Assembly: GCA_027311705.1 (NCBI GenBank)
Contig: DAICYJ010000144.1
Coordinates: 1 to 34,263 of the forward strand
Source of the DNA: Novosphingobium sp.
Lineage (GTDB): Bacteria; Pseudomonadota; Alphaproteobacteria; Sphingomonadales; Sphingomonadaceae
Direction of reading: 5' to 3'
DNA length: 34,263 bases
Shown here in pieces: positions 33,945 to 34,263 of this stretch. Made by a program: the position numbers and the translations under genes. Each line of letters begins with the position of its first letter. Positions within the stretch are counted from its first letter, which is position 1. The notes below the pieces were generated by a model. The model was not told the DNA's origin. It did not search any database and was given only the letters and a program-made list of their open reading frames with translations.

Positions 33945-34263
33945 TCAGGCGGCTTCGATGGCGGCCATGTCGTCCGGATCGCGCAGCACATAGCCGCGGC
34001 CCCAGACGGTTTCGATGTAGTTTTCGCCTTCGCAAGCGTGGGCCAGCTTCTTGCGCAGCTTGCAGATGAACACGTCGATGATCTTGAGCTCGGGTTCGTC
34101 CATGCCGCCATAAAGGTGGTTGAGGAACATTTCCTTGGTCAGTGTGGAGCCCTTGCGCAAGCTGAGCAGTTCCAGCATAGCGTATTCCTTGCCGGTCAGA
34201 TGCACGCGGGCGCTCTCGACTTCGACCGTCTTGGCATCGAGATTGACCGAAAGCTTGCCGGTG
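33945..34263 (-). CDS. ctrA: Cell cycle response regulator CtrA (C-terminal part)
   Basis: The last 105 codons of CtrA, the OmpR-type master regulator of cell cycle, motility and related genes in alphaproteobacteria; the receiver domain and start lie beyond the right edge. The DNA-binding domain is nearly identical to known CtrA proteins: [19 protein letters not shown], then [20 protein letters not shown], then [15 protein letters not shown] and [15 protein letters not shown]. The tail (DDMAAIEAA) is variable in the family. CtrA binds TTAA-N7-TTAAC boxes; one candidate box is at 6761-6776 in this window. A strong terminator follows the stop. Confidence 0.95.
   Translation of the reverse strand, partial: TGKLSVNLDAKTVEVESARVHLTGKEYAMLELLSLRKGSTLTKEMFLNHLYGGMDEPELKIIDVFICKLRKKLAHACEGENYIETVWGRGYVLRDPDDMAAIEAA

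Noticed and set aside
1..34263. tRNA genes, CRISPR arrays, insertion sequences and phage genes
   Set aside because: I looked for T-loop patterns, regularly spaced repeats, transposase or integrase motifs and found none that hold up.

Overview
The window is GC-rich chromosomal DNA from an alphaproteobacterium, most likely Sphingomonadales (Novosphingobium/Sphingomonas-like). This rests on the CtrA C-terminus at the right edge, the large NAD-dependent glutamate dehydrogenase at the left edge, a suf operon headed by an Rrf2 regulator and containing a DUF559 gene, a short SufD, and the very GC-rich codon use. The genus is an inference; I see no rRNA, tRNA, CRISPR array or intact IS element.

Left part (1-12642). 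On the minus strand are the N-terminal half of NAD-GDH and a translationally coupled operon of alpha/beta hydrolase, TPR protein and luciferase-like monooxygenase. On the plus strand follow a GT39-type membrane glycosyltransferase and an unknown 176-aa protein whose promoter carries a CtrA-like box. The minus strand resumes with a secreted TonB-C-like protein, a long-chain acyl-CoA ligase, a gamma-glutamyltransferase and pyrD.

Centre (12643-24914). The pyrD/suf intergenic region holds a strong plus-strand terminator, hence a probable small RNA, plus the suf promoter and a perfect palindrome that may be the operator. The suf operon runs Rrf2 regulator, sufB, a lipoprotein insert, DUF559, sufC, sufD, sufS, DUF59/sufT-like, sufA, nearly all overlapping or closely packed. 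The low-GC lipoprotein gene sits between two copies of the sufB 3' end that encode the same peptide with different synonymous codons, the clearest sign of a recombination event in the window. An EF-hand-like protein, thrS and a membrane GGDEF-EAL protein follow.

Right part (24915-34263). A low-GC gap leads into a coupled cluster of a P-type ATPase with unusual ion-site motifs (PEEFP), an AI-2E family permease and a Tat-signal-like Acg-type nitroreductase, followed by a decayed CPBP protease gene that runs into the end of trmB. This looks like an acquired stress/ion-homeostasis segment. Then come trmB, a fatty acid hydroxylase divergent from a LysR regulator with a shared inverted repeat between them, a DUF2945 protein, and the 3' end of ctrA with a clear terminator.

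The strongest candidates for something undescribed are the sufB-tail insertion with its lipoprotein, the ATPase/AI-2E/Acg module, the possible small RNA upstream of suf, and the orphan gene behind the CtrA-like promoter.
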